The notes: a model not told the origin generated them from the sequence alone. Shown: positions 21,484 to 33,500, counted from the stretch's first letter. The stretch is 44,928 nucleotides of DNA from Gryganskiella cystojenkinii (GCA_015852425.1 JAAAIG010000116.1:1-44928), one strand, 5' to 3'. Numbers and translations: made by a program.

Positions 21484-22352
21484 GCCACTGGAATCGCCAC
21501 CACCGATTTGGATGTCCTAGAAAGATGGAGAGGCGCGACGGTTCCAAAATATATATAAAAAGAGACGGAAACCATGATTAAAAACCACGGCATTATACTC
21601 CCCTTCCTCCATACGCTCATGTTTTTTTAAGGATAACCTCTATTGATAATACTTACAGCGCAAGAGGTATACCACTCGCCAGGGTTCAATTCCCATCGCC
21701 ACTGCAACAGGTAAGTACCGGAGGACATGGAGGGAACCTCGAAACAACCTCCACAGGGTCTCTCATCAGAAGTCTTGGCAGATCCACAGTTCTTGTATGG
21801 CAACGACGCAATCTGGTTATTATTCAGCTGCACCTGCGTCGGGTCTCTGCCATCCTTGTTTCTCGAGAGGTTGATTAGAACGTGGGTGTTGTCCTCGTTC
21901 TTCTCAGCATGATTCTTGGCGGGCCAACGAACACAGAGTCGATCGTGGACGCGGGTTGTGGTCATCTTTCCCCATTTACCATTACCACCATAAGCGGCCG
22001 TGACCGGGTTCGCTCGGGTCTCGTCCGACCCTTTGTCTTTACCTTGTTTACCATCAGAGCAAGGCAATGCGTCGTCCGGATGAGGGTGTTGTTGTTGGTA
22101 GTGGCGAGAGGGACTGGCATGGTCAAGCGAGGCAAAATCTTTGCCAAGCGGGAATCGACGCGCGTACCCCTCACAATGACCGTCCTTGTCACCCCAGGCT
22201 TCTTTGTCGGGGTTATTGAAGCGCCAGTCGATGCAAGCTGCCCAGGAGTGGGCCTCGACAGAGGAGAAAGAAGAGTGAGAGGGGTTCATTTGAAGGACAG
22301 CCGAGAGGGTCGTGAAGGCCACGATGGCGTAGGTTGTGGAAAGCACATGCAT
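21235..22352 (-). CDS. Secreted LPMO-like protein 2 with poly-Asn and Asp/His-rich tail
   Basis: Exon 1 is 22352-21657 and exon 2 is 21516-21235; the intron 21517-21656 has a GTAAGT donor and TTTCTAG acceptor, phase 0. The signal peptide is about 34 residues ending SVEA, and the mature protein starts at His35 (HSWAAC). The body matches LPMO-like protein 1 motif by motif (GYARRFPLGK, SPSRHY, ETRANPV, LCVRWPAKNHA, PCGGCF, GTYLLQWRW, WYTSCA). Splicing restores the terminal strand as SCA-DIQI, matching ADVQV in the paralogue, which supports the model. Exon 2 then adds about 90 residues absent from the paralogue: Gly/Ser, 13 consecutive Asn, then 24 Asp and 9 His among Lys and Gly, ending HKHGKHHKHH. 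The total is 325 residues. The tail could bind metal or anchor to wall polymers, which is inference. Confidence 0.8.
21439..21483. repeat. (GTT)n trinucleotide repeat encoding poly-Asn
   Basis: Thirteen GTT units in a row (21445-21483), plus one after a GCT interruption, encode Asn13 and Ser-Asn-Ser on the minus strand in exon 2 of LPMO-like gene 2. Copy number may vary between strains without a frameshift. Confidence 0.9.
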
Positions 22353-23169
22353 AGCGCCTTATAAGGGATGTTAGGTTGAAATAAAACGATGAGGAGCAGG
22401 CAAGGATTTGTGTCAGTCAATGAAGGGGCGGAACGCGTTGAAGTTGAGAAAGATTGAAAGAAGTTGAAAAGAAGTAGAAAAGGACGAAGTGGAAATGGCG
22501 AAAAAAAAATTGTGCGGGCGATCTTGAAGTCGAAAAGGGTGTGGATAATTCTTGCAAGGTCCAGAATAGACGGGGGTTCTATAAACGATATACGTGTGAA
22601 GGGGGTGATAGGAACTTGTGCCAGGGGAAATAGAAAGAAGGAGGGGGGAGGGGGAGGATTGGGGATGGAGAAAGTGGTTGATAGTCCAGGAACCGCGACT
22701 ATGATTATATCCTGTGAAGGCAAAAAGAAAGTAAGATAGCTGAAAGAAAGAAAGGAACTATATATCCACTCTTGCTAGCTTGAACAAACAAACAAAAAAA
22801 GCCAGCGAACGAAAAGATCACTCCTTCCTTAGAGGCCGCCTTGGACCAGTCCTCCACTGCATCCTCTTTATCCTTTACTCTTAGTTCATCCATGCCGACG
22901 AATGCTCACAGTTTTGTTTCTCGTTTCTCTGACTAACTCCTTGTGAGGAAGGGGGTGGAGCGACGAGACAGACAGGATTCAGTAAGCTCAGAGGAGCCAA
23001 TGTCTTGTTTGAGAAAAGTTGCTGGTCCAGGATCCACACACAATGGAGTACATGCTTGCATGCTGGCATGTGTTTTCTGTTTTGTGCTCGTTCGATTACA
23101 TTTCTCTTGTTTGTGCAAGGCCATGCATGAAATTAGCAACGGCCAGCTTGCTTGAAGATCGCCTTTCGC
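22353..23169. other. Upstream region of LPMO-like gene 2
   Basis: Purine-rich on the plus strand near 22440-22740, it holds the promoter and leader of LPMO-like gene 2. Open frames here are short and low complexity. No gene is seen. Confidence 0.5.
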
Positions 23170-23639
23170 TCATTCTAGCAAAAAGGATGAGTGTATCTTG
23201 CTACGTCTTTCGCCTGGCTCAGTTGTCAAGGCGTAGCAATTGCTGATGAAAAGCCGCGACAAACATGTTGAGCAGAAGCCAGAAGCGAGGTTCCAATGAG
23301 AACGAGTCTGAGCAAAAGATGAGACGGACGACCATGAAAGGGGGTTCAACCAGAGTACCATGAAGAGGAGAGCTATTTCGTTTTTTTATTATTATCCTGG
23401 CCCCTCCTCCCTTTTCTCTCCACTTCCCCTTCTTACAACTTTGTTCGACCGAGGAAATGGTCGTGTGCCCAAAAAAAAAAAAAAGAAAGGAGGGAGAGCG
23501 ACAAGTCACCTTGCTTGTTGAAAATTATATACAGGTCATACGCGATCAGCGCACAGATTACTAGAACGGCAGACAGAAAGTTCTCTTCCCACATGATAGG
23601 GCACAAAACCCTACCCAGCGGCGTGGCTGTGGATGTCAT
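23170..23639 (-). CDS. Small two-exon membrane protein candidate
   Basis: An ATG at 23639 opens a frame to 23510, followed by a GTGACT donor. An AAATAG acceptor ends the intron at 23373 and the frame resumes at 23372, in phase, to a stop at 23170 (110 residues). Exon 1 encodes one clear hydrophobic segment (NFLSAVLVICALIAYDLYII) and exon 2 starts with a second, weaker one. No family is recognised. The donor is not optimal and another frame of exon 2 also looks coding-like, so the model is uncertain. Confidence 0.3.
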
Positions 23640-24024
23640 TTGCAAAAAAAGCCCCGATTCTTGATCGCTTTTTTTATTTTGTTGCAACTCTCTCACGAAG
23701 AAAAAGCGTAGAGTAGAGGAAAGAGTTTCAAATATAGAACAGTTTCGAGTTGCCAATGTGTTGGTTTGGCGTATTGCAGACTCTGAAAATTCACGGGGTT
23801 ATATCATAGTCATCCTAATATTTTTTTCTTAACAGAGACCAGACTACTGCAGGTACGGAAAAAAGAGGAGCAAGTCATTTTGTCCACATAAAACGAAAGA
23901 GGAAGGTAAAAAAAACTGTGAAGCAATAACTTTTTGTCATTTTATTTACAATTTTGTTCATCCATTTCTCCCAGTTTTTTTTGTATGTGTGCGCGCGTAA
24001 AAAAAAAATCCATAAATATTAAGT

Positions 24025-25804
24025 CTAAAGAGCCATGATGGCCATGAATCCAGCCGCGATCGCCAAGGCGACGGCCTCCTTTGAGAATGCTCCACCATTT
24101 GTGGTCACAGCCCCGTTGCCCTTGACAGCGCCAGGTTGCGTGGCCTGTTTGCCATTAAAGGTGACACCGTTGATCTGAGCAACGATCTCGAGGAGCGAGC
24201 CCTTCTCATAAAAGTCGACAGCGACAAAGCTGGCGATTTGGTTGAAGGTCGATTGACAATTGTTGACGTGTGAGATCAGATCGGCTCCGTTCGTGGTCGC
24301 GGCGGCACCGGACTGAGGGATTAAAATGACCTGGTTAGCGTCCGTAATGTTGGCCGAGACGAAATGGTTCAAGACATACATCGACTTGCGTTGATTCCTG
24401 GGGCGGTCGACTGTGCAAGGGTAAGGGCCTCCTGTAGGGATAGAGTAAGGCGTCTCAAAGATAAAGTCGTACTCGGCCATCAACCTAATTCGATCCATAA
24501 GTGATCAAATGATGGTTTTAGTTTTTTGACACGGTAATATTTCTGACTCTAGAAGCAAAACATTTTTTTTTTTTTTTGCTGCGCGGACAGACAACAATTG
24601 GAAGCGCATTATGGATCCAAAGAATAATAATTTCCTGGGCTGAAGTGTGGTTGTGAAATGAGCCTGGATAAACAATAGTCCCTCCTTCTTGCACTCCAGT
24701 CACCACCATATCCTTCAGCGCCACCTTTTCGGCTGTCTGTTTCTCTTAAACTTACCAAGGCACAGATGCGTCTGCACCATCGTCCAGATAACTGACAAGA
24801 CGCTTCCCGCTCGCGATCATCTCTGCCAACGTAGGCCAAGAAGTCGCACCAGCGGTCTGTGTGAACGAGTAATCGACCATTCCAGCGTTTTGGTAGACAG
24901 TCTATTTCAAGAAGACAGACAAATATAAATAAATAGGAGGCAAGGCATGTGGGGTACACAATAAACAATCTCTTTGCCCAAAAAGAACAAAAAAAGAAAG
25001 TCCTCTCAGCACAGTGACGGTCTACTTCAGATTCGTCATTTTTTTCTTTTTTGTTGATCATGTTTACCTGAAAGTGGGCTGGCGTGAGGTTACCAGCATT
25101 CTCCCAAAAGATTGTAATGACTTCGTTAGGGTTTGCATCCATGAAGGTCTTGATTTGGGCCAGGGTATTGGACAGGGTACTGAAGTAAAAGAGCTGACCT
25201 ATTTTTATCGTTAATGGAAATGGGGATTAAAGCAAAGTAAACGCAAAGGTGTGGTGGGGGTCAGCGAGAGGGAGAGAGCGCAATATCCAATCGAAATAGC
25301 CAATTGAGCCAAAGAGGCGTTCACCAGGCTGTGCACCCTTCTTCTTAGCCGTAAATAACGAGAGAGGGGGACTCGGGCGATGGGCTGACAAGGAGAAGCC
25401 AAATGACAATCGTTTGCCTCATGCAAACCTCCTGATGAAAGGAAACGCCAACGAGATAGAGGGGGGAGAATGCAGTCTTTTTTTTTTGCTTGCTTACAGC
25501 TGGTATGGCAGAGATTAATGTCGTTGGGGCTGGCGGCATTGTAGGCATCGAGCATGAGTGCACGAACACCGTCCTTCAATTGCGTCGGAATGTCATTGTC
25601 CTGGTTGGCAGCGAGGACAGGTTTCGAACCCGCTGGCGTGAAGGCATAAGCGTTGTGGGTCGTAGGGAAAGCGACTTGGGAATATTGCTTCGAGCAGAGC
25701 TCCGCGTATCCGTTGCAGAGCTGTTGAGCCTCAACCTGGGTTGACATGAAGAGGGAGGAAGCGACGAGTACCGTTGCGGCAGCGAGGGTGAAGGAGGAGC
25801 GCAT
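24025..25804 (-). CDS. GPI-anchored PLC-like phosphodiesterase
   Basis: Four exons are 25804-25498, 25198-25068, 24901-24756 and 24484-24025; all introns are GT-AG and in phase, giving 347 residues. An N-terminal signal peptide (about 1-26) is followed by CNGYAELCSKQYSQVAF and PTTHNAYAF, where the His matches the first catalytic His of PI-PLC X-like barrels. NLCHTSC across intron 1 carries the second His. DANPNEVITIFWEN and GKRLVSYLDDGAD are also typical of fungal PLC-like phosphodiesterases. The C-terminus (GGAFSKEAVALAIAAGFMAIMAL region) is a hydrophobic GPI-attachment signal, so the protein should sit on the cell surface. Substrate is unknown; members of this fold cleave phosphodiesters, often phosphoinositide-type. 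Confidence 0.85.
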
Positions 25805-26530
25805 GATCGATCAAAGGAATAATAACAATATAAAAAATATGTATGGTTGTTCTAGAGAATACTGGTTAGGGGTTAGGAATGATATGTACAAAAATGAGAG
25901 AGTGAAAGTGTGGTGAAGAGTCAAAAATGTTAAAGAGTAGAGAAGAGGAAGAGAGGAAAGAGAGGAGAGGGAAGAGAGCAGAAGAGAAAAAGAAGAGTGA
26001 GAGAGACTCTTTCTTACTTCAAAACATTCATTTCATTTTGGAAAATGAGCACTACAGGGGAAGAGAGAGAGGTCTCGAACGCGCAGATTTAATTGTCAGG
26101 GGGAGAAGTATGACCTTTTTCATCCGCAGAACGATTTTTTGTTTTTTTCGTTCTTTAAGATCCCTTTGGATCTTGGGAGAACAAATATATCCCAGACACT
26201 AGCACCGCACCTGACTTCATCTGATGTTCTCCTTTATGTTGTGTCTTTTGGAACCATTCGTTGTATCCACACTACGAACGGGGGTAAAAAAATAACGATC
26301 TCGTTCAAACGGTTTCGTACAAAAACAAAGAGAGAGAGGATGGAGAGGATGCGCTCATTCGGTGGCTTAGCCCTGCAAGAATTGGGCACAGCACTTTGAA
26401 AAAAGAAAAGAGATCGCGCCATGTTCACTGCATCAGTCTCTCTTTACATTCAACAAAGCAATCAGGCAACTAGGCAACCAAGCAAGCATTCAGTCAGTGC
26501 AGAAGAGCAACAAGAAGTGGACAAGCAACA
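25805..26530. other. Divergent promoter region of PLC-like gene and BUD13
   Basis: A 726-bp region is shared by two divergent genes. It is purine-rich near 25930-26010 and AT-rich next to the PLC-like start. No gene is supported in it. Confidence 0.55.
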
Positions 26531-28321
26531 ATGTCATCGACAAAGGACTATCTTAGCAAATACCTCTCTAAGCCCTCGTCATCTTCAACGGACGATTACA
26601 GGAAGAAGAAAAAAAAGAAGTCTTTGTCGTCAAAAAAGACGTCAGTCCGCAAGGGAAACTTTGCTATCCATGACGAGGACGAGGTCTCTTGGAAGAATGC
26701 CGATTCGGAATCAGAAGACGACTACCGTGAGTGTCTGTCATCTTTTCATCGACTCAGGGTCATTGTTGTGGTTAGTCATGCAAGAATTACTCACCATTTA
26801 CGCTCTTTCTCATTGGATTAGTCCCCGTGGTAGAAGAAACGAAAGCACCGACATACAAGTCCAATTCGAGCAACTGGGAAACTATTCGGGAAGGAGAGCC
26901 ACAACAGCCACAGAGGAACGCTGTGCCTGAATGGGACGATGTCGAAAACGAGGATGAACGTCCAGCTATTGCTGGAGTTGGTAACGAGACAGACTCCTCT
27001 TTTTCGTAACCCAATGTCGTTGTTTTGACCAAGAGGACTCGAAGACTAACCTGCTCTCATGGCATATTCAATTACTTTTTTAAACAGTTGTGGAAACCGA
27101 ATCGATGGCGCGTCTCAGGGCACCCAAAGCTGTCAAGAAGAGCTCAAAACCCATCGAAAAATGGAAGCAGACATCGCAGCAGGATTCAGAGGAACATTCG
27201 CTGTCACGACAGCGATCTCGTGAACGTTCCTTTTCACCGGTAACACGCAAGAGATCCAGATCACCCTCACCTTGGTCATCAACTCGGGACAGTGGTCGTG
27301 GCGGCGGACAGAGAGGAAGACCTAACAGTCGATCTCCTTCACCTTATAACGGACGATCTCATCAACGACCCTTCTCATCAAGATCACCATCGCCAAAGAG
27401 GCGCAACCGGTCTCTCTCCTCATCGCCGCCGCGATCACGCTCTCCTCGGTCAATGGAGCGCAACAAACCTGTCGTAGGATTACAAATGGCAAGGGATGGT
27501 AAACACGCACTGGAACAAAAGAAACGAGAGGAGGAAGAACGGATCAGGGCCCTGGACCCTAGCAAGAGTGGACGCGATGCTGAAACCGTCTACCGCGATG
27601 CTCAAGGTAAATTATCTCATAGGTGTAACACAGTCAACATGTCGGATGGTGTTTGTTGATGGATTTTTTGTTGGCGTTTTTGATGTTTTGATTGTTGTCT
27701 GGGATGAAAAAGTCTTAACAGCTATTTATTATTAATGTCGGTTGTTTTTAATAACACAAACAACTATTAGGTCGCAAGATTGACCGTGTACAGGAAAAGA
27801 TTGAGAAAGCAGAGGCGGCGAAGCGAGAGCTCGAAAAGCAGGAAAAGATGATGGAGTGGGGTCGAGGATTGGTCCAACGAGAGGAGGAGCAGGAGCGCAA
27901 GAAGCGCGAACAGGAAGAGAAGCACAAACCCCTGGCTCGATACAAGGATGATGAGGATATGAATGAGGAACTGATGGAGCGTGAACGTTGGAATGACCCT
28001 GCGGCCAAATTTTTGACAGGTGCCAGGAAATCCAAGAAGAAGTCTGCACCAAAGTTCCCACAATACCAGGGATCGTTTCCTCCGAACCGGTTCAATATCC
28101 CTCCTGGCTATCGATGGGATGGAGTCGATCGCTCAAATGGTTTTGAGAAGGATTATTTTGCGGTAAGCTGAGATATTGTTCGACTAGGGGTCAGGTCACG
28201 TTATTCCCTAAGATTTCCGTGGATCTAACCAGGTTGTCTTTTTTGTCCTTTTTATTAGCGTATGAACTCGAAGAGACACAACGCGATGGAAGCTCACATG
28301 TGGAGCACGGAGGACATGTAA
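26531..28321 (+). CDS. BUD13: BUD13 / Cwc26, RES complex splicing factor
   Basis: Five exons are 26531-26726, 26822-26980, 27088-27606, 27771-28162 and 28259-28321; splice sites are canonical and phases agree, giving 442 residues. The N-terminus STKDYLSKYLSK matches the start of BUD13. The middle is an RS-like Arg/Ser/Pro-rich region. The C-terminal half has the family signature: YRDAQG-RKIDR across intron 3, then EWGRGLVQ, NRFNIPPGYRWDGVDRSNGF and the end MWSTEDM. BUD13 with Pml1 and Snu17 forms the RES complex, which binds the activated spliceosome and aids pre-mRNA splicing and retention in the nucleus. I chose the donor after GCTGGAGTTG for exon 2 because the later GT would shift the frame. 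Confidence 0.95.
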
Positions 28322-28373
28322 TAACCCTCCTTGTGAATAAAAGCATGGCGTACTTCGTGTTGCGTTTAGCAAC

Positions 28374-28423
28374 TATCCTTTGAGGTCATTTATTGTCCTA
28401 TCCTTTGAGGTCATTTATTGTCC
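28374..28423. repeat. Perfect 25-bp tandem duplication
   Basis: Two exact 25-base copies (28374-28398 and 28399-28423) start TATCCTTTGAGG. They lie 53 bases after the BUD13 stop codon, so probably in its 3' untranslated region or terminator. Confidence 0.95.
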
Positions 28424-30561
28424 ACGCCTCCTTTTTTATGAATTTGCTTATGGCAACCATTCGACATGAAATATAATTTAAATTTGAAAATGATTGTCTG
28501 TACCTTCCTAACGGCTAAAAAATCTATTCTTATCAAGTTGCTGTCCGTGCCCCTTTTGTTGACTTCGTGTTATTAATATTTGTTCGGTGGCTATTTTTTT
28601 CGTTGCTTCTGCGTTACCTAGACCGGTTTTGCACACCAGAACGCTAGTTGACTTGCACTTGTACACTTGGAATGACAATCAGACTCACCATGACGACATG
28701 GACAATTCTTATACTTGACCCCTTGCGATGGCGTTTTCTCTCTTCATCTTCTCTCTGCCAATTCTTTGTTGCACGTCAGAGACGGCGGGGACCCTCGACT
28801 GTCCTCTCTTGTCTGTATTATTTTTTCTTTTTTTTTAGTGCTCTGTGTCCACGTTCAACAGTTGTTCCTCAAAAAAGTCCGGACAGGGAGGAAGCCACAC
28901 AAACTTTTTTTTTTTTTTTTTTGAGAGCAGCACGCAGAACAAAGGGATAGATAGAGAGATCGCTGCAAAAGGAAGGGGGACACAAAGCAAAAGAGAATTG
29001 GAACCATTTGTTGGTCAGCGTGTTGAGAGCATGTTTTGGGAAAGATAGCGGACTTCAAGAAAGAAAACAAATGAGAAAATTTTAGTACTGTAGAGAAAAG
29101 AGAAAACAAAACCGATGTAGTGTCATTGTTGTAAGTTCATCGCGTGCGAGTGGTAGACAAAGCGAGGGAGATGAGTGTGTGAAAATATGCACGATCTTGA
29201 AAAGGGATTGCATGAACATGAGCAAAGGAAGAGGGAGATAGGCGAAAAGGGCAATGCATGGGAGAAGAAGCCTAAGAAGAGATGTCTGAGAAAAGTAAAA
29301 AAATTCGAGCCTTCAGAGGAACTTGTGAAAAAGTTTGTGGACGATTGAAAGATAGAGCCCTCTTTTTAGGCAGGGAAAAGTGCAGTGAGTTCGCCCTGGA
29401 ATCTGAAAGTTATTTTCCGAGTTATCATAGAGAAAAGGTTTTATGTAAGTGGTTGACATTATGGTTTAAGAAAGCGAAAGAGAATTATCAGAAAACAAAC
29501 CATTTATTGGCACAGTTTCATCCGCCTTACAGGACGATAATAAAACATAATGTCCCCGCAATGAAAGCAGCAAGCGGAATGGCTACTTGTCACTCACTTA
29601 TTATTCCATTCGCATTCCAGCCACTCAGGTTGGAGAAGAAGAACTAAAAAGTGACGACCCTGAAATAATTACAATGGTTTTCTAGCGAGTAGCTACCCAA
29701 ATTCGGTGAACAAGGCCAGACTAGGCCTATGCAAGTAGAAAAAAAAACAGACTCTCAGTCTAACCGCCAGGGCTCTCTCATTCTTTATCTTTTTCTCGCT
29801 TTTTTTTTGCTTTTTTCCTTTTCACTCCCCACACACGCTTCTCCTCCTCCCCCCCTTCTCCTCTTCCTCTCTCTCCTCAAACCTCCTTCCTTTTTGTCGT
29901 CTCTGTTTTGCTGTTACTGTTTCCTCATTCAATCTCGTTGTCAAAAAAAAAGGTACTTGACCTTCAACAACAGCTTAACCCTTCCCCCGGCAGCCAGGGC
30001 CGGGATTTTTTCTTGAGCAGCCCTCTCCCCCCCCCTTGGATAAAAAAGATCTCTCTTCACCTCCTGCAACCAGGGACAGGACCAGACGACATCGAACGCC
30101 TACAAAGAGTCAAGAAACCATGCAATATGCAAGCTTGCGGTTCTAACTGCCTCTTGTCTCTTGGGAGCAGAAGACAGAGAAAAAAGAAGGAAAAAAAAGG
30201 CAGTGAAGGACGACCCCGCTTCTTCAACGAGTAAAAGACGGAGCATCAACTTTTTTACAACTTTACTAAGTGTATATCAAGCGGAAAATGGGACAGTTTG
30301 AACAGAAGAGTTGAATCCGAATTTGAATGCAAAAAAGTGAATGCTAATCACCATTTCCCTCTTTCTCTTCTTTTTCTTTTTTTTAGAGACAGCTGTAGAC
30401 GACCACTCCCTCTTCCCTTTCCCTGCTTCACCTTCTTCTTCGCTCCGCTCCTTCCTTTCCTACCCTTCCTCATTCATCCATCAACTTCATACATCTTTCC
30501 AAGCTCCATTCATCTTTCTTCCTAATCTTCTCTCTCTCTCTTTCTCTTCATAAAGGCAGCC
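28424..30561. other. Long intergenic region before the membrane glycosyltransferase-like gene
   Basis: Over 2 kb without a well-supported gene. One ATG-started frame at 29282-29647 is listed as a weak candidate. From about 29760 to 30560 the plus strand is strongly pyrimidine-rich, with C/T tracts, which fits promoter and leader of the gene starting at 30562. Confidence 0.5.
29282..29647 (+). CDS. Small hypothetical protein (weak candidate)
   Basis: An ATG-started frame of 121 codons; basic, with several Cys and aromatic residues spread evenly rather than low complexity. No signal peptide or domain is recognised. It stands alone in a long intergenic region, so it may be a chance frame or a lineage-specific small gene. 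Confidence 0.25.
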   Translation: MSEKSKKIRAFRGTCEKVCGRLKDRALFLGREKCSEFALESESYFPSYHREKVLCKWLTLWFKKAKENYQKTNHLLAQFHPPYRTIIKHNVPAMKAASGMATCHSLIIPFAFQPLRLEKKN

Positions 30562-33500
30562 ATGGTTGTTCCTCTTCCTTCCTCTGTCTCGCAACAGAGG
30601 AACGTCGGCCAACAACTGCATTCTTCGCTCTCTTCCAACCACCTGGCCCCCCACTCTGTTCACTCTTTACATGCACATTCATCCTCTTATGTCTCCTCAA
30701 TATCGTCCGCTCCAGGATCCCGTCCAGCCTCGCCAGCTTCCTCGCCCATGAACTTGCCTCCCAGCAGTAGTTCTTCCACAACTTTGTCCATGATGACAGT
30801 GCCTACTCCACCTCACTCCCCGACTGCATTCCACTTGAAAACCTTTGCGTCCTCGACCTCAATATCAACACCACCGACACCGCCAGTGAGCACGATCGTT
30901 TCTATGAGCTCGCCAGGAGTGAGCTCTTCAGCACTGTCGACCTCGTCCCCTCAGCATCATTCCTCCTCGTCTTCATCTTATTTCCCATATCAACAACCCC
31001 TTCAGAGCACCGGAAGTAGCACAAATCTTGTCAACACCAACGGAAATGGGAGCAACAATAATAACAACAACAACAGCGGGAACAACATCATTCTTTCCAG
31101 TAGCCCCACAACCAGCAATTCCCCAACGACAACACCATCAACAACAACGTCAATACCTTCTTTGCTTGTGCAACCAGTGACAGGAACAGTCCTCGCTTTG
31201 ACTGTGATCTTGACCGCCGTTGGGCTAGGCGGCAAGTTCCCGGCCCATTGTCCCTCCCCCTCGCATGTCCTGTACTCGATGGAGTATCTCTCCCTCTTGG
31301 CTTCTCCTTTTGTAGTGCCCTTGACCCCGGTCCTTTTGAAGGCCAGTGAGATGAAAGGTTTAACCTCCTCGTTAGCCCTGGCCGGTACAAATTTGATCTC
31401 TTTGGCCCTGTTTGAGGACCATTTGTCGTCGGCGTTTCAGGTCTCGTCCAATATCCAGCACAACAGCAACAACAGTGGATCCCGGATCTTTCGAAACCTC
31501 TGTTTGATCGTGATGGGATTGGTCATGGCGGTTCGAGTGTTGATGGGCTTTGTCTTCTCCAGAGCCGTAGGCTGGCAAATCCCTTCTCTGTTCTTTAGCG
31601 ATTCCATGTTTGAATGCAACCTAGGTAAGAAAGAATCTCATCGTCATCCACGTCTTTGTGCAAACTTCCTTGTGCAATCAACTTTGCCCACCCCGCCCTC
31701 GCCATTTCAGTTGGACCCTTTTTTCCATGCCCATTTGCCCTCGTTGGTGTAGCCTGGGCTGGGTAGGGCGAAACAAATTAGACAACCAAGTGCTCTCTCA
31801 ACAATCACATACCACTCCGATCTCTTTTTTCACATTTGCTCCTTGGTGTTGGGGATTCGGGAATCGGAGCAAGGATGAACGTGAACCCTTTCTCGTTCCA
31901 GCACACACTGCGACAATTGTCTTCTGGGAATCTGGGGTTTTGTGTATCACAGAAAATATCAAGAGAGGAGAGGATGTGGATAAACCAAAACGCATAATAC
32001 ATCTCAACAAACATTCTTTGTTCTCCAAACAAAGGAGCTGGGGCTTGATGCACACAACAAAATATTACGGAGGGCAGGAGGAGGGGCATTGTCCTCTTCT
32101 CTGAACAACTGACAATGTTTCTTTGGCTATTTTTAAGGCCTATGGTCAACGGCAAAGGAGGTGAAAACAAGGAGGCCGTGTGGGACAACAGCAGTCTTTA
32201 AAAATAAGCAAGGCGTCACGGACTAAGCCCTGTGAGATCATCTTTTTATTTTTACTTGTCGCTTTGGCCATCGCCTTCAAAAAGAACATCAATCCTTCTT
32301 ATGCTATTTTTTGCGTAAGGAACCTTCCCAGCATTCTGGGACTATCAGGATTCACATGGATTAAAAAACCAGGATTTGGGCTGTTGTTGCTTTTTTTGGG
32401 TTCTACCGTCACGAGTTCCCTGCACCCTGACAAAAAGAACAAAGACGAGACCATCAGAGACGACAAAAAAGAAAGAGAGAGACAAAGAAAAAGAGAGGGG
32501 AGAGGGACAACCTGGCATTCTCCGTCCTCTCTTGCATTGTCTGCAGAAAAAATCAAACAGGAAAGACAGTAAATTAATCAAAAAAATGCTTATTTTTTTT
32601 CGACTACACTTTTTTCTAGGCTTGGCTCCTTATCTCTTTGCATTGTTGATCGTCCAATCCATCTTCCCTTCGCCCTCGACCTCGACTTCATCCACGGAGA
32701 AACCAGTCTCAAGTTGGCGCATGAAACGAATCCATGTCCAGATTCTCCTCTGCCTTTTGAACGCGATCCCAAAGACGATTGTTTGGTGGGCAGGCGCAGG
32801 CATGGTCGTTGGATTTTTCGCTTCGCTCTTGATCTCTTATCAACAAAGTCAGGGTTACTGGGGCGGACGACCCCAGACAGTTTCGGCCTTTGAGAAACTC
32901 TCGCAGCATAACCATCTCTGGGATGATGAGGCGTTCGAGGCCATGCTGGAGGACGAGGATGCGTTCTCGGATTCGACCCTGCCTGGAGACGAGTTTTCAT
33001 TCAAGGGTCACGGTCGCGACTATAACAAGAAACATGGAGGAGAACGGTCGACTTGGAAAAAGTTTGCGTTCATGATGCCGACTCTGTTGTTTGTCCTCTT
33101 GATCCTTATCAGCGGCAACCAGATGCATACCTACAAACCGGATGTCGGTAACGTGGTGTTGAGCTCAGCAGTCGAACCCGAGACACCCTTCTTGTTGACG
33201 TTGATCTTGATGACTGCACCGCGGAAACACGGCATGACCTACATCAAGGAGACCCTATCCTCGTACTTGGCCAATTTTCCCGAGGAGGAAGTCGATCCTC
33301 TGTATTCTCGTATCCAGATTGTAGTTTACACACACTTCACAGATTTCCCTGGATACGATGAAGCCAAGGCCTATTTCGACAAGATTCCCAAGGCCCGCAA
33401 GCATGTTCAGTGGGTTCGCGAGGATGGGTTCGAAAAGAACCACCGTCATCATCTCGTCTCGGCGATCCGCAAGGTTGGTACCCTAGAGGATTCGGTCTAT

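Noticed and set aside
21094..21558. Plus-strand frame rich in Val and Ile over the LPMO-like 2 tail
   Set aside because: It is the exact antisense of the Asp/His/Asn-rich exon 2; its composition comes from complementing GAC/GAT/AAC codons.
25199..25497. Continued reading of PLC-like exon 1 into 25490-25211
   Set aside because: This is intron 1: direct joining of NLCHTSC to QLFYFSTLSNTL restores the family pattern, while read-through gives unrelated sequence.
27003..27009. Later donor (GTAACC) for BUD13 exon 2
   Set aside because: It would place exon 3 in the wrong frame; the donor at 26981 keeps phase and gives a natural protein.
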